This document shows positions 32,737 to 45,292 of a DNA stretch of 64,000 bases, piece after piece. Below the pieces are notes generated by a model that was not told where the DNA came from, made no database searches, and saw only the letters and a program-made list of their open reading frames with translations. This DNA is from Spiroplasma floricola 23-6. Its GTDB lineage: Bacteria; Bacillota_I; Bacilli_A; Mycoplasmatales; Mycoplasmataceae. Each line of letters starts with the position of its first letter. Position 1 is the first letter of the stretch. Made by a program: the position numbers and the translations under genes. The stretch lies in NCBI RefSeq assembly GCF_002813555.1, contig NZ_CP025057.1, positions 913,501 to 977,500 of the forward strand. Direction: 5' to 3'.

Positions 32737-33593
32737 TAAAATTTACCCTCAAAGTTTCAATTTAGTGATATTTCAGCTGTTTTTTTAAATTTCTCTCTGA
32801 ATTTTTCATTTTGACTAACAATAATATTAAATATTAAGTCAAATATAATCATTTCTCCTGGAACTGAAGATATTGAAGGATATTTAATTTTATCATTGCT
32901 TATTGTTTGAGTTTCAATCATATGAATTTTATTAATATCAATTTCATTTTCTAAATGTTCTTTAGTAATTTCTTTATCAGCTGTTAAAACTAAGATTGGA
33001 ATGTTTTTATTGTAAGTTCATTTAATTGATTCAATTATTTCTTTAGTTCAACCAGTTCTTGTGATAAAAATTGCAAAATCATTCTCATCAAAGAAAATAG
33101 TTCTTTGAACATAGTTGTGAATATTTGAAACATTTTGAGCTATTATATTTATTCTTGATAAATTTAAAACAAAAGAACTAGCGCTAATTTGTTGTTGTTC
33201 TAAACCAAATATTATTATTCTCTGTGAAGAATAAATTTTTTTTGAGATTTCTTCAATTTCTTCAATATTGATACTATTTAAAGTTTCATTAATTGTATAA
33301 ATTGCAGCACCTCTAACATTATGAATTATTTCATCTATAGTATTATTTTCTTCTAATTTATAATAACCACTTTGCATACGTGATTTTTCATAAACAAACA
33401 TTTGAGTTGATTTAAATGATTTAAAACCTAATTTTTTACAAACTCTTGTCATTGTTGAAGGACTTACATTACTCTCTTTTGAAACTTCTTGAATTGAATG
33501 ACTACAAAAAAAATCGGGATTAGTATTAATCAACTTAAGTATAGAACTTTCCGTTGAGTTTAATTTATTTTCTTCTAGATTAATTATTTTCAT
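32736..33593 (-). CDS. RpiR/MurR-family transcription regulator
   Basis: A 285-residue regulator. The N-terminal helix-turn-helix covers about residues 10-75 (IQEVSKESNVSPSTMTRVCKKLGFKSF). A SIS sugar-phosphate-binding domain follows (about 110-240, with IIIFGLEQQQISASSFVLNL and FAIFITRTGWTKEII). RpiR regulators usually answer to phospho-sugars. The glycine-serine of the SIS loop seems partly replaced (FGLEQQQ), so the ligand may differ. It overlaps the upstream ABC permease by 14 bases and is coupled to the coiled-coil gene, so it probably controls this operon or a distant sugar operon. Confidence 0.88.
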
Positions 33594-34620
33594 TTCTTAT
33601 TTCCTCCTTTTTCTTAGACTTTTTATTAGCATCATATTGCTTCAAATAGTTCGAATTGATTTTACGATTGTTGATATGTTTTTCTCTTATTTTTTTTAAT
33701 TCTACAATATCTGAACATTTTTTAATTTCTTTAATATAATCAGTTGACAATTGTATAACAACACTAGTTCCATAGATATCCTTTTTTGTTTGTCTTACTT
33801 TAATTATTATAAATGTTATTAAAAAAAATAATAGTAAAAAGATAAAACCAAAAGTTATCAGATAAGGAATTGCAAGATTGCCACCTAATCTAAAGTCTAC
33901 TTTATAAAGATGATTTTCTCCAATACCTTCAAAAACAAGATTTTTTGCATTAACTCAACCAGCTTGCATTACATTCATCATATATCTTTGAGGTAAAAAA
34001 TATAAAATAATATTTAATCAATTAATTCTTGCAATAACTTCATAAGGAAATGCACAACCCAGTAAATTATATGCAAAAATATAGATTAATGAAGCATAAA
34101 TTCCCCCAACAGTTGTTGAATCAACAAATATAAAAATTGAATAACTTATTAAAACAGATAACAACCATAGACAAAATGTTCCTGTTATAAACATTCATCA
34201 ATTAACATTTGAGAAAAGATTTCTTTGCTCTTTAAAGAAAATTAAAGTTAAAAACATTAAAAAGACACTTATAATAAAATTTATTGTAAAATTTGCCAAT
34301 ATATTTGCTAATGGTCTAACAAAGCCATTCAAACCTGTATTATTAATTCTTTGTACAAAACCTGTATTTTTATTATTTGCAAGTGTTCTGTGAAAAGTTT
34401 GAACTCCATTTCTAACAATAAGTGTTCCTATTGCTGATGCAAAAAGAAAAGGATTATCGCCTTTAAAAAATAATCAAATAAATAAAGTAAAAATAACTAG
34501 AAAAACTCCTAAAAACATATTAATAGGAGAATATACAAAAGTTTTAATAGATAATCAATATAGATCTTTAAAGCTTTTTCAGTTATTATTCAATTTTATA
34601 GAATTATTCTTTTTTACCAT
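33580..34620 (-). CDS. ABC-2 type transporter permease (second copy)
   Basis: A 346-residue protein with six predicted helices and a charged C-terminal tail of about 80 residues. It shares layout and phrases with the permease encoded just upstream (FVYSPINMFLGVFLVIFTLFIWLFFK beside KDLFVIFSGWIITTLTLLIWLAFK; FLPQRYMMNVMQAGWV beside FLPQRYFLNIMASGWV), so the two are paralogues and likely form a heterodimer. It overlaps the upstream permease by 17 bases and rpiR by 14. Exported substrate is unknown. Confidence 0.85.
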
Positions 34621-35593
34621 ATTTATTCTTTCTCCTTAGATTTTTCCTTTTTTGTTTATTTTCTTGGGTTAGCTCTTTAACTTTCATAATTTCATTTAAT
34701 TCTTCAATTGAATTTGCTTTTTTAATACTGTAAATAATTGCCATGTGCTTCATAGTACTATGATATCTATGAAATTTCTTATTTTCATATTCAAACTTCC
34801 TAATAAAGATATAAATAATTCATATAGTTAAAATAGCTATAATTGCAAACGAAACAATATATGCTATTCAATAATTTCCTCCATAACCAAATTGATTTAT
34901 TTCCATATGAATATCACCAACTCAACCTGATGCCATTATATTTAAAAAATATCTTTGAGGTAAGAAAAAACCTATTATCATTATTGGTTTATTACTCTCA
35001 AGTAAGCTTCAAGGAATACCAAGTCCTAATAAAAACACTGGTAAAAAATAAAATACATTCGCAATAACTAAAGCTCATTCCAGTTTTTTTATAATAAATA
35101 CAATGATTAAAGCTAATAAGTTAGATGAAATTGCCATTAAAAAGAAACCTAATAAGAATATAAGTCAGTTAATATTTGCCAATAAAGCTCTTTGCTCGAC
35201 AAAAATCATAGATATTGCAAACATAAAAATTGCTACTAATATATTCATTATTTGATTAAATAATACTATTATAAAAAAGACAAAAGTTTTTGAAATGCTA
35301 GTTGAAAATAACTTCTCAAAAAATAATGTTGATTTGAAATCAAATAAGGTCTTTACAAAATTATATAAACAATTTCTAATAATGCTCATTCCAATAGCAC
35401 TTGCAACAATGAAATCATCTACTCGTAGTCCTTTATCATCTGCACCTGTCCCTGCATTTTTAAAAGCTAATCAAATTAAAAGAGTAAGTGTTGTTATTAT
35501 TCAACCTGAAAAAATTACAAATAAATCTTTTTTGTAATTTGAAGCTTGCATTGAAAATATAATTTTAAATACATTTCAATTAGTTGATTTCAT
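34604..35593 (-). CDS. ABC-2 type transporter permease (first copy)
   Basis: A 329-residue protein with six predicted membrane helices and a basic C-terminal tail. The FLPQRYFLNIMASGW block near residue 215 is shared with the downstream paralogue and is typical of ABC-2 (DrrB/NodJ-like) permeases. It begins 22 bases after the stop of the ATPase gene. Together with the two neighbours it forms a one-ATPase, two-permease exporter. Confidence 0.85.
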
Positions 35594-35615
35594 ATATTAG
35601 TCTCCTATATTTGTT

Positions 35616-36896
35616 TTATTTTAATTTTTTTGCCTGTCTTTGTTGTCTTTTTATAGCTCTATTTTCTGATTTCATTATTTTTATTTCTTCTTGTATATAT
35701 TTTTTCTTTAAAGCTGATAGTTGTTTCAATTCTTTTCTAGAAAGAGCAGCCGTAAGTTCTGTTGCATATGCAATATACTTATTAGATTTAAAACTTTTAT
35801 ATAAATCTTCTTCTAAATATTTTACAAAATTTTCAGTATTTTTGAAAAATCTCATTGCTGATTTTTTGTACTTTACTTTTAGATCTAATTTACCCATTTT
35901 CTTTTTAACAGTTTTAAAGTATTTAATAAGTATTTTAGTATGTCAAATTACTTGATCAATACTTTTTTTATTCATTGCCGTTGAAAGCAAACTATTTAAG
36001 ATATTGTGTAATTCATTTAAGTGAAAATCTATATTTCTTATTTCAACAATATAGTTATCATCTTCATAAGCAATATTTTTCTCTAAAAACATATTATAAA
36101 TTTCTCTAAATTTTTCAACATTTGTTTCAAATTTTTTAAGTATAGGTTTAAAAAGTGGATCAGGTTTAACTGTAATTTCATTTTGTTTAATTGCATTCAT
36201 TATATTTAATGAGTATTTTTCAAATGTAAGAGTTTCATTTCAATCTGTTATATAGTCATCAGATATTATAAATCCTGTTTCAAGAACTACTACTCTTTCA
36301 CAAAGAATTTCAAAAGTAGCATCATCTGGAGAAATGATAATTAAAGCTACATCATTTTCAGTTTTATACTCTTTTAAGAAATTTAATATTTTAATCTTAA
36401 AATCTAATCCAATTGAAGAAGAAACTTCATCAAGAACAAGTAATTGAGGTTTGTGTATTATTCCTAAAGCAATTGAAAATAATTGTAATCAAGATGTATT
36501 ACAAGCAGTTAGTGCTTTATTTCATCTTGATTCGATACCAAAAACTTGAACTAAATCATCTAATCATTTTTTGTCTTTAACATTATGGATATTTTTATAT
36601 AAATTAAAAACTTCTTTAACTGTAAAACCCTCTGGTCATGTTGTTTGTCTAAATTGAAAACCAATATTGGCCATAACATTGTCGTTTTCAAAATTATACT
36701 CAACTATTCCACCTGATTGTTTTATTTGACTTGCAATTAATCTTCCCAAAACACTTTTTCCAGATTGATTCGGACCAATTATTGCTACACCCTCACCTTT
36801 ATAAATTTTTAGATTAACTTTTTTTATAGCTCAAATTGTCTTATTAAAAATTTTTGAAACATTTTCTAGTGATACACATATTTCTTTTTTTTCCAT
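35616..36896 (-). CDS. ABC transporter ATPase with long helical C-terminus
   Basis: A 426-residue protein. The ATPase is in the first 230 residues: Walker A GPNQSGKS (41-48), Q-loop region GFQFRQTTWPEG, Walker B LLVLDEVSSS, and an IISPDD segment where the H-loop His is expected. The usual LSGGQ signature is replaced by NTSWLQLFS, so hydrolysis may be unusual. The last 190 residues are basic and helical with heptad-like stretches, an extension not found in standard ABC-2 ATPases. It leads the cassette with both permeases and rpiR. Confidence 0.88.
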
Positions 36897-36908
36897 TATT
36901 GCCACCCC

Positions 36909-37844
36909 TTATTTATTCTTTATAAAATTTTCAACCAACTTTCAATACATTTCAGTATGTACTATTTGAGTTCTTATATGTTCTCCCGTTTGAAAAATAT
37001 GTAATGAATCTTTTACTTTTAAAACTTTTCTTAAATTATAAAATTTCTCACTGTCTTGATAGTTTGTTACAATATCTTTTTTAGAGTGCAAATAAAGTAT
37101 TGGAAATGTATTTTTACACAATGGAATTCTATAAGTTAATGTATCTTCTTCTATATTTATTTTATATTTATTATTATATACTTTATAAACTTCAACCAAT
37201 AGTTTATCTAAAAAATTTCCAACTAATGATCCTCCAATAGAATTGATTATTTTTTTCAAAACTTTTGTTGTTTCGAAATAAGGTGAATCTGCAATAGCAA
37301 ATTTAATATTATATTTTTTAATATTGTCTGATAAAGCAAATCTATTTAGTGTATGTGCTCCCATAGAAAAGCCAATTAAACTTAACTCTTTAACTTTATA
37401 ATTTTTCTTTAAATAATCTAAAGCACTTTTTAAATCCTTTTCTTCATTTATTCCCATAGTAATAATTGCATCATCTGATTCACCATGATTTCTAAAATCA
37501 AATGCAAAAATGTTGTAACCTAATTTATTAAAATAATAACTTGCTATTGCAGATGATTCTTTTGAAGAACCAAAACCATGACATGCAATAATTCATTTTT
37601 TACTTCTTTTTTCATTTAAATGAACAATACCTACTAAATTTTTTGAGTCAAATGATTTGAATTCTACTTTTTTAAAATTCTTTATATTTAAATTTAATAC
37701 TTCTTGATCATTTGTTTGATCAAATATAGCTTGTTGATATAAACCTAATAAATTAATATATCCTTTATTTTTATATATATCAAAATTATTTCTATTTCTA
37801 TTATTTAAAATAGAGATTATTTTTTCAATTAAAAGTTCATTCAT
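36909..37844 (-). CDS. alpha/beta hydrolase (serine esterase-like)
   Basis: A 311-residue cytoplasmic protein. The core begins with IIACHGFGSSKESSA (oxyanion region), then FDFRNHGESD, the nucleophile elbow GFSMG (Ser160), an Asp in YLHSKKDIV and a His in GEHIR near the C-terminus, so the triad seems complete. This is the layout of mollicute 'alpha/beta hydrolase' esterases/lipases. It lies 12 bases before the ABC ATPase and probably shares its transcript. The substrate is unknown. Confidence 0.88.
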
Positions 37845-37875
37845 AATTTAATACCTCTTACTTACTTAATAGTAT

Positions 37876-37907
37876 AAAAAAAATCTACATATATGTAGAT
37901 TTTTTTT
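37876..37907. terminator. terminator after oppA
   Basis: AAAAAATCTACAT and ATGTAGATTTTTT pair over 13 bases with T-runs on both strands. It ends the opp operon on the minus strand. Confidence 0.88.
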
Positions 37908-37912
37908 AAATA

Positions 37913-40225
37913 TTAATTATAATTTTTATTAATTTCTTTACCATCAATATCAGTTTGTTTTGCTCAATGAGCACCTATTCTACCTTTTGATCAATCCGAA
38001 GAAATTATTGCTTTTTCTTCTTTATATTTTTTTAATAGTTCTAGATACTCTTCTCTGCTTCTAAGTTTTGCATCCATAGTTACATTATAAAGCTTATATT
38101 GAGAAGTTCCAAAAGCTTCATATGATTTTTTATATGGAGTTAAATGACTAACTGTTCAAACTTTAGGCATAGCTTTTGTATATAAAGGTAAAGCTAAGAA
38201 GTTTTTATAAAAGAAATTATATTCTAATTTTGCAAAACCTTCATATCTTTCTGTAGCTACATTTTTTGTTGTATCTACTTCTTTATATCCCTCTGAATAA
38301 TCCTCAAAAGCTTTTAATAAACCTTTAGTTTCTGTTGTATAAAGATTTTCATTTTTAAGTTTATAATTATTACCTATAACAGAATTTTTCTGTTCAGCTG
38401 ATTTATTTTTTAATTCAAATAATCTTGAAGTACCATTATATCCTCTATAAGGTCCTGTTAAAGTTATAGTTTCTAAAAATGAAGATGGATCTTTATAGTC
38501 AGGAGATCAACCACTCATAAATAAGTCAGTTGCTCCCTTTGATCCTTCTGTTTTATACTCATCAGTTGATGATAAAGTTTTAGTTTCAATATAAAGTGGA
38601 TTATCACTAATTGAATTAAATTTTTTCATCATTAAATTAATATAAGGATTCATTGAGGTATTATTTGATGGAGATAAGATAAGTTTTAAAATCACTCTTT
38701 GTCCATCATAACCTTTTACTTTTTGAGTTTTTAAATTGTTATCTTTTATAAATTTTACAGTTTCATCTCTTAATTGCTCTTGAGTTTTACCAACTAATTT
38801 TTCTGAATTATTTTTAAATGGATCTTTACCATCATCTAATGCAGTTAAATCATTGCTTGATGGTGTAGATACTTTTTTAATATTGCTTTCATATTGAGCT
38901 GCAATATATTTTGTATAATCTACTACATTTTCATCAGCAGCAACTCCAACTCCTGTATAAGTATTTCTTAACATTTTTGAATTTTGATTTGGTTCATCAA
39001 TTGTTTTTGAAAAATATCTTGCCATTTCTGATCTATCTAAAGTTGTAGAAATATATGCTCTTGCAGCAGAAGATTGTAATAATTTTGAACCTGTTAAAGC
39101 ATTTTCTCTTTCACTTTGTGACAACAAACCATTATCAATATTTGAATTATAATAGTTGTAAAATACTAAAAATGAACCAGCTTTATCTGGAGATTCAGTT
39201 TCATATGCAGAACCAAAATTTGGTCTTTCATATTTCTCTTCACCTTTTCCAATATATTTATTTCATCCTTTTAAATCATCAGATTTAAGTTCAAATCAAC
39301 TACTAGAACCTGATTCAAATAATGTTCTTTCTTTTGCAGCAGAACCACCATCTAAATAATTAAAGTGCAATTCTTCAATGTTTGCACTATCTTTTAAAGC
39401 ATAGTGTTTATTTTTCTTTAAAACTATTTCTGAGTTTGGATCAGCTTTAGCTGCATAGTAAGCTCCATTAAATAAAGCATTTTTGTAGTTGTTAACTTCT
39501 GTTTTATAAGTATCTGGTATTGGTGAAAATACTGAATAAGTTAATAAACTTTCAAAATAAGAAGCTGATTTAGTAAGTTCAAAAACAATTGTTTTGTGAC
39601 CTTGTCAATCTTGTCCACTGTAAATTCCAAATTCATTTGGATTTTCAATAAGTGCCTCTGCTTCTTTTGTTTTTCCATCACCATACAGTTTTTGTACTTC
39701 TTGAGCACCTTTTATAAAAGATACTCATAACTCAGAAACATCTGAGTTATTTTTTGGATTTAATGCATATTTTGCTGCATTTTTAACTCCACTAACAACA
39801 TCAGCATCTTCATATACTATATTTCCACTATTATCAACTCAGTTCATTTGTCTTAAAGCATAAGTTCATTTTTTAGAATCATTTTCAGATTTACCTACTG
39901 TTAAGGCTTTTCCATTAGTACCAGAACTTTCTTCTCCAAATTCACTTATGGCAAGAGATCCAAAAATTCTTCCATATTGATCTGTAGATAGAAAAGTATC
40001 ATAACTATTAGATCAAATTCTTGAATCTTCTCCTTGCATTGAATGAGCTGTATTTCAACTAGATACGTTTAATGTATAATTTATATAATATTTATCTGTT
40101 GAAACTACTTTATTTAAAATAATATCAAAAGAAGCTACACCACAAGAAACAACTGAAGATGAAACCATTGTTGTTGCTAACCCTAATCCAAGTAGTCCTA
40201 ATGTTTTTTTATATCATATTGACAT
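37913..40225 (-). CDS. oppA: oligopeptide ABC transporter substrate-binding lipoprotein OppA
   Basis: A 770-residue lipoprotein, the last gene of the opp operon. The leader ends SVVSC with lipidated Cys28. The body has SBP family 5 traits (NVSSWNTAHSMQGEDSRIWSNSYDTF near the start, the SPIPDTYK phrase and FFYKNFLALPLY near the end), although it is longer and more divergent than enteric OppA. It starts 22 bases after the oppF stop. It should capture peptides for the OppBCDF importer, an important amino-acid source for auxotrophic mollicutes. Confidence 0.88.
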
Positions 40226-40246
40226 TTTTTTCTTCCTTTCGTTGTT

Positions 40247-42409
40247 CTATTTTTTTAATAATTTTTTAATTTCGCTAATTTCTCTCTTATTAGCTCATAC
40301 AAAATGATCTTTTTTTATTTCTTTAAAATATGGTAGATCAAATATGTAATCTTTATGTTCTTCTTCTGGGTTGTAAACAACCAATTTTGTTTTTTTAGCT
40401 AATTCTGGTTCTGGTATAGGAATTGCAGATAATAATGCTCTAGTATATGGGTGAAGAGGATTTTTAAATAACTCTTCTGCTGGTGCAATTTCAACTATTT
40501 GCCCGTGATAAATAACAGCTATTCTATCTGCAATATGACGAACAACTGATAAGTCATGGGCAACAAAAACATATGTAATACCTAACTCTTCTTGAAACTT
40601 TTTAAATAAGTTTAGTACTTGTGCTCTGATTGAAACATCTAAAGCAGAAATTGGTTCATCTGCAACAATAACTTTTGGTCGCATTGCTAAACTTCTTGCA
40701 ATACCAACACGTTGTCTTTGTCCTCCTGAAAATTCATGAGGATATCTTGATAAATGTTCTGGAAGCAATCCAACTGAATTAACAAGTTTTAAGATAATAT
40801 GTTTTTTAACCTTAGCTGGTGTTGCATCATCTAATATAATTTTTTCATTTGGATTAGCTTCATTAAATTCTTTTACATATAATTCTTTTGCTTCTTGACT
40901 TTTGTAAAGTTCTGAGAAGTTTTCCATACCTTCTGCAATAATTTCTTCAATTGCCATTCTATCGTTTAATGATGAACCTGGATCTTGGAAAATCATTTGT
41001 ATATTTTTTCTATTTTCTCTTTTTTGTTCTCTTGATTGAACTTTAAATAAGAATGATTCTTTAATAATTTCATCAATTGAAGGTAATTCTAAGAAATCTG
41101 TTAATTCAACAAATGATTCAATTTCTTCTGGTGTATATGTATTTTCTATACCTTTTCAAGAATAATATGTTTCAATTAATTCTCTATCTTTAATAATATT
41201 TTTATTTATTATTTTTGAAATATATTCAAATTCAGTTTTTAGTGAATCTAATTTTTTATCAGTTATATTTTTTTCATTAGAGACTAATTCTCTTAAAGAA
41301 TTTTCAAAATCAGTATTTTTTAATTTTGAAATTAATAAATTAATTTTTTCATTTAGATTTTTATCTTCTGATAATAATTTTAAAATTTCTTTACATGCAT
41401 TTAAATTTAAATTTTTCTTTGATCAAAAGTCTCTTATAAAATACTCTAGTTTTTTATATTCTTTATCAGATGAGTCTATTCCTTCTTGTTTCATCATTTC
41501 AAATTGCTTTTTACATTCCTCAAAAAAATCACTTCTTTTTACATATATTAATGAGTTGTAATAACTAACATATTTTTCTCTTTTACTCATAGGAGAAGAA
41601 AGAGCTTTTAGTTGAAATTGCAATGATTTAGCTCAAGAAAGTTTTGATAAAAACTCCTTGTGATTATCTGTAATAACTTTTCATAAGTTTAGAATTTTTT
41701 TAACTACTAATTCAACTTCATCAGTTGATACTTCATTAATTGATTCTCTATAATTTCTAATTTCTTTTATTTGTAAATAAATTTCATCAGCATTATCTTT
41801 CATAGAAATAATTGCTTTTTTTGTTTCTTTAAGTTTTGAAAGAATTGACCCTTCCAGTTTTTTTGAAACTTTAGGTACATAAGAATTTAAATTATCTATA
41901 AATTTAATCATTCTATCTTCATTTTTTATAATAGAATTTATATATTTTAAATTTTCTAATAAAATATCTTTTAAATAATCTAATCTAGAGCTTTTCGCAT
42001 ACTTTTCTAATTCTTCTTTATTTAAAGTTCTTGGATTCTCTAAAAAATTTTCATAAAGAGCTTTTAATCCATCAATTCTAGATTGAATTTCTCTCGTTGT
42101 TATATTCATTTTGTATGACATATTTTCTAGCTTCTTAGAAATTTCTTTATTTAATTTATACAAACTTGTTGGACGACCAGCAACGATATTATCATCCATA
42201 TAGATAGCACCGTCTTTTAAAGGTTGTACACCAACTATTGCTCTACCAATTGTAGTTTTTCCACTTCCAGATTCTCCAACTAAACCAAATATTTCTCCCT
42301 TGTAGATATCAAAACTAGTTTCTTTAACAGCTCTAAATTTTTTACCTTTATTTCGAAATTCAATTACTAAATCTCTAATGTTTAAAAGTACTTCTTTATT
42401 TGTTGACAT
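40247..42409 (-). CDS. oppF: oligopeptide ABC transporter ATPase OppF with large insertion
   Basis: A 720-residue ATPase; a usual OppF is about 310-350. Walker A GESGSGKT is near residue 46, but the Q-loop motif [14 protein letters not shown] comes only near residue 470, so about 370 residues of mostly helical, charged sequence are inserted between them. The signature [10 protein letters not shown], Walker [13 protein letters not shown] and H-loop [10 protein letters not shown] follow normally, then the OppF C-terminal [12 protein letters not shown]. Large insertions at this place are seen in other Spiroplasma/Mycoplasma OppF proteins. It follows oppD by four bases. Confidence 0.93.
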
Positions 42410-42413
42410 AGTT

Positions 42414-44303
42414 TTATCCTACCTTTTCTGCTTCTTCTATTTGTTTTCTTAAGTTATTTAAAACTTTTGGTTTTTCTATTTTTGGAGATCTTGAATCTAG
42501 CAATCATGTTTTTGCAAAATGAGTTTCAGAAACTTTAAACATCGGTGGTTGTTTAATATAATCTAATTCTAATGCATATTTATTTCTTGGAGCAAATGCA
42601 TCTCCCACAATTTCATTAAATAATGAGGGAGGAGTTCCTTCAATTGAGAATAAATCATCACCTTTTTTACCTAATTGAGGTAATGAAGATAATAACGCTC
42701 ATGTATAAGGGTGTTTTGGATCATCAAATATTTCTTTTGCTGTTCCAACTTCAATAATTTGTCCTGCATACATAACTGCAACTCTATCTGCAATTTTGGC
42801 AACTACTCCTAAATCATGGGTAATGAATACTACTGAGAATTTATATTCTTGTTGCAATTCCTTAATTAAGTCCAGAATTTGAGCTTGAATTGTAACATCA
42901 AGTGCTGTTGTTGGTTCATCACAAATTAATATTTTAGGTCTTGCAGCAAGAGCAATTGCAATAACAACTCTTTGACGCATTCCCCCTGAATATCTTCCTG
43001 GAATGTCTTTAAAACGTTTTTCTGGATTTGGAATTCCAACTTTTCTTAATAATTCAATAGCCTCTACTTTTGCTTCTTTTCTGTTTAATCCTATTTGCTT
43101 TCTTAATACTTCTGTGATTTGAAAACCAACAGGCAATAATGGGTTTAATGAAGTCATAGGATCTTGAAAAATAGTTGATATAGTTTTACCTCTTAATTTT
43201 CTAATTTCCTTTAGAGCTTTCATTTTATTGACAATATCATTGTGTTTAATTCTTTTTCAATCAACTAAAATATTGTGAAAATGATCTTTATCTAAAGTAT
43301 TTTTCTCAATTATTGATAAAGATATATTTTGTAATTCAGTTTCAAATCTATTTAAATATTTTTTATCTAAAAAATAATTTAATACACATTTTTTTTGCTC
43401 ATCGCTTCATACTTCTTGTGATTCAATAAATTTTTCAATCATTTCAGTAATTTTTGAAATAGTATTTCTACTTTTCATATTTAGCGGTTTGACTTTATTA
43501 ATATCCATTTCTAATTTTAAGATACTTTCAAGTTTTAATATTACTAATTCATCTCTATATGAATTATCGTTAATTATTTTTATAGTTTCTTCTATAGCTT
43601 TAATTCTTAATTCACTTTTAATAACTTTATTAGCATGTCGATTATTTGATCTAAATCCTATATCTTCTTGAAGAGCTATTAATTGTTCTTTTCTTTTTGA
43701 TAATAATAAATTATATTTGTTATTATTAATTTCTTTGATAGATAAAATTGTAGTTTCATCTATTAAGCTAGATTCTAATTCCTCTTTTAATTCTTCTAAT
43801 TGTTTATTTAAACCAGATAAAATTGTTTCATTTTGTTCTTGTTCAATATATTTTTCTAATCTAATTTTTGTTAATTCTTTTTGTTCTAAATTCCCTTTAT
43901 ATTTAGGATTTAGTTTATATAATTGTTTAATTTCTTTTAATAATTCTTTAATTTTTTCATTATTTATTTTAACAACACTTTTAATAACATCTTTTGAAAT
44001 AAGTGGACTTTGTAAGTTTACGATATCAATTGGCTCTTTAAAATAAGCACTTTCGTCGTTAAGTGTTTCTTTATTTGGTCTATAAACTATTGAACCATTG
44101 CTTACTCAACCATTTGCTTCTAGCATACCTGTAAATGTTTTTGTAATAACTGATTTACCACTTCCAGATTCTCCTACAATAGCGAGAATTTCTTGATCAT
44201 ATAAATCTAAATCAACATTTCTAATAGCAGTTAAAAAATTACCTCTAACTTGGAATTTAACTTCCATATCACGAACAGATATAATTCTATTTTCTTTATT
44301 CAT
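42414..44303 (-). CDS. oppD: oligopeptide ABC transporter ATPase OppD with large insertion
   Basis: A 629-residue ATPase; a usual OppD is about 330-350. Walker A GESGSGKS is near residue 45, and the Q-loop STIFQDPMTSLNPL comes near residue 370, leaving an insert of about 300 residues, rich in Lys/Glu/Leu and probably coiled coil. The signature YSGGMRQRVV, Walker B LICDEPTTALD and H-loop FITHDLGVV follow. HPYTWALLSSLP is the OppD tail motif. The Fe-S-like Cys cluster of some OppD tails is absent. It pairs with OppF and starts 13 bases after the oppC stop. Confidence 0.93.
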
Positions 44304-44316
44304 AATTTTTTATCTC

Positions 44317-45279
44317 CTATCTATGTGTTTTAGGATCTAATGAATCGGCAAATACTTTACCTGCTAAGAAGAATAATAATGATATTCCCCCAACAAATAC
44401 TACAGGAATAATTAATAAGTGTGGATACACTTCTCAATCAGATCCAGATAATAATTCATTTAATATTGATCCTAAAGATGCTTGATCTAATGTGTTAGTT
44501 ACAAATCCAAAGTTATAATATGCAAGTAATGCATCAATTGCTATAGCTGTTGGTATTGCAAATGTTGATGTTTGAATAACTATTGGTAAGATTTTTGGCA
44601 TAATATTTTTTCTAATGATTTTTGAACTTGGTGTTCCCAATACTCTTGATGCAATATTATATTCTGCATTTCTTACAAGCATAATTTGAACCCTAATAAC
44701 AGCTGCCAAAGTAATTCAGCTTGTAAGTGATATAGCAAGTATTAATACTGGAATTGATGTAGTTCCTCCAAATAAGAAAATAATTATCAATCATAAAATT
44801 AGTGAAGGAATAAGAGTTAAAAATCTTGTAATTTCAATAAATACTAAGTCTAATTTTGAGAAAAATCCTCAAATTGAACCTAATAATATTCCCAACAGTA
44901 TTTGAATTGAAGCAACAAAGAAAGTAAATATCAATGTTGTTCTTGTTCCAATTCACATTTTAGTTCATAAATCTTCTCCAAATCTTCCTAGACCAAATAT
45001 ATGTTGTCAGCTTGGTGCTTCAAAATCAATTCCTGGTCTATCAATTGGCACAGGTTCTTGACCAATACCAATTGAAAAAGCCATAATAATTATTGCTATT
45101 AGTAAAAATAATGAAATAATAAATGTTTTTGATTTGCTAACTCTAGCAAATACTGATTTTCAATAGCTATATGGTTTGTTTATAATTCTTTCTGCTTCTT
45201 CGTGCTTTGCACCAACCATTTTGAAGAGTGAACCATCTATAGAATTCATTTCTTCATTTGTATATTGTTTTTGTTCCAT
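44317..45279 (-). CDS. oppC: oligopeptide ABC transporter permease OppC
   Basis: A 320-residue permease with six helices. The EAA loop is recognised around RNAEYNIASRVLGTPSSKIIRKNIMP, the standard ATPase-docking motif. QHIFGLGRFGEDLWTKMWIGTRTTL is the OppC entry motif (normally H-x-L-G-T-D-x-x-G-R-D), a little divergent. It is 13 bases after oppB. Confidence 0.93.
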
Positions 45280-45292
45280 AAATAATTCCCTT

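Noticed and set aside
35584..35955. 123-codon plus-strand frame rich in Phe/Leu/Ser
   Set aside because: Antisense to the ABC ATPase C-terminal tail; hydrophobicity comes from the complement of Lys-rich codons.
43489..44046. Plus-strand frames of 60 and 109 codons inside oppD
   Set aside because: Antisense to the Lys/Glu-rich OppD insertion; no ribosome sites.
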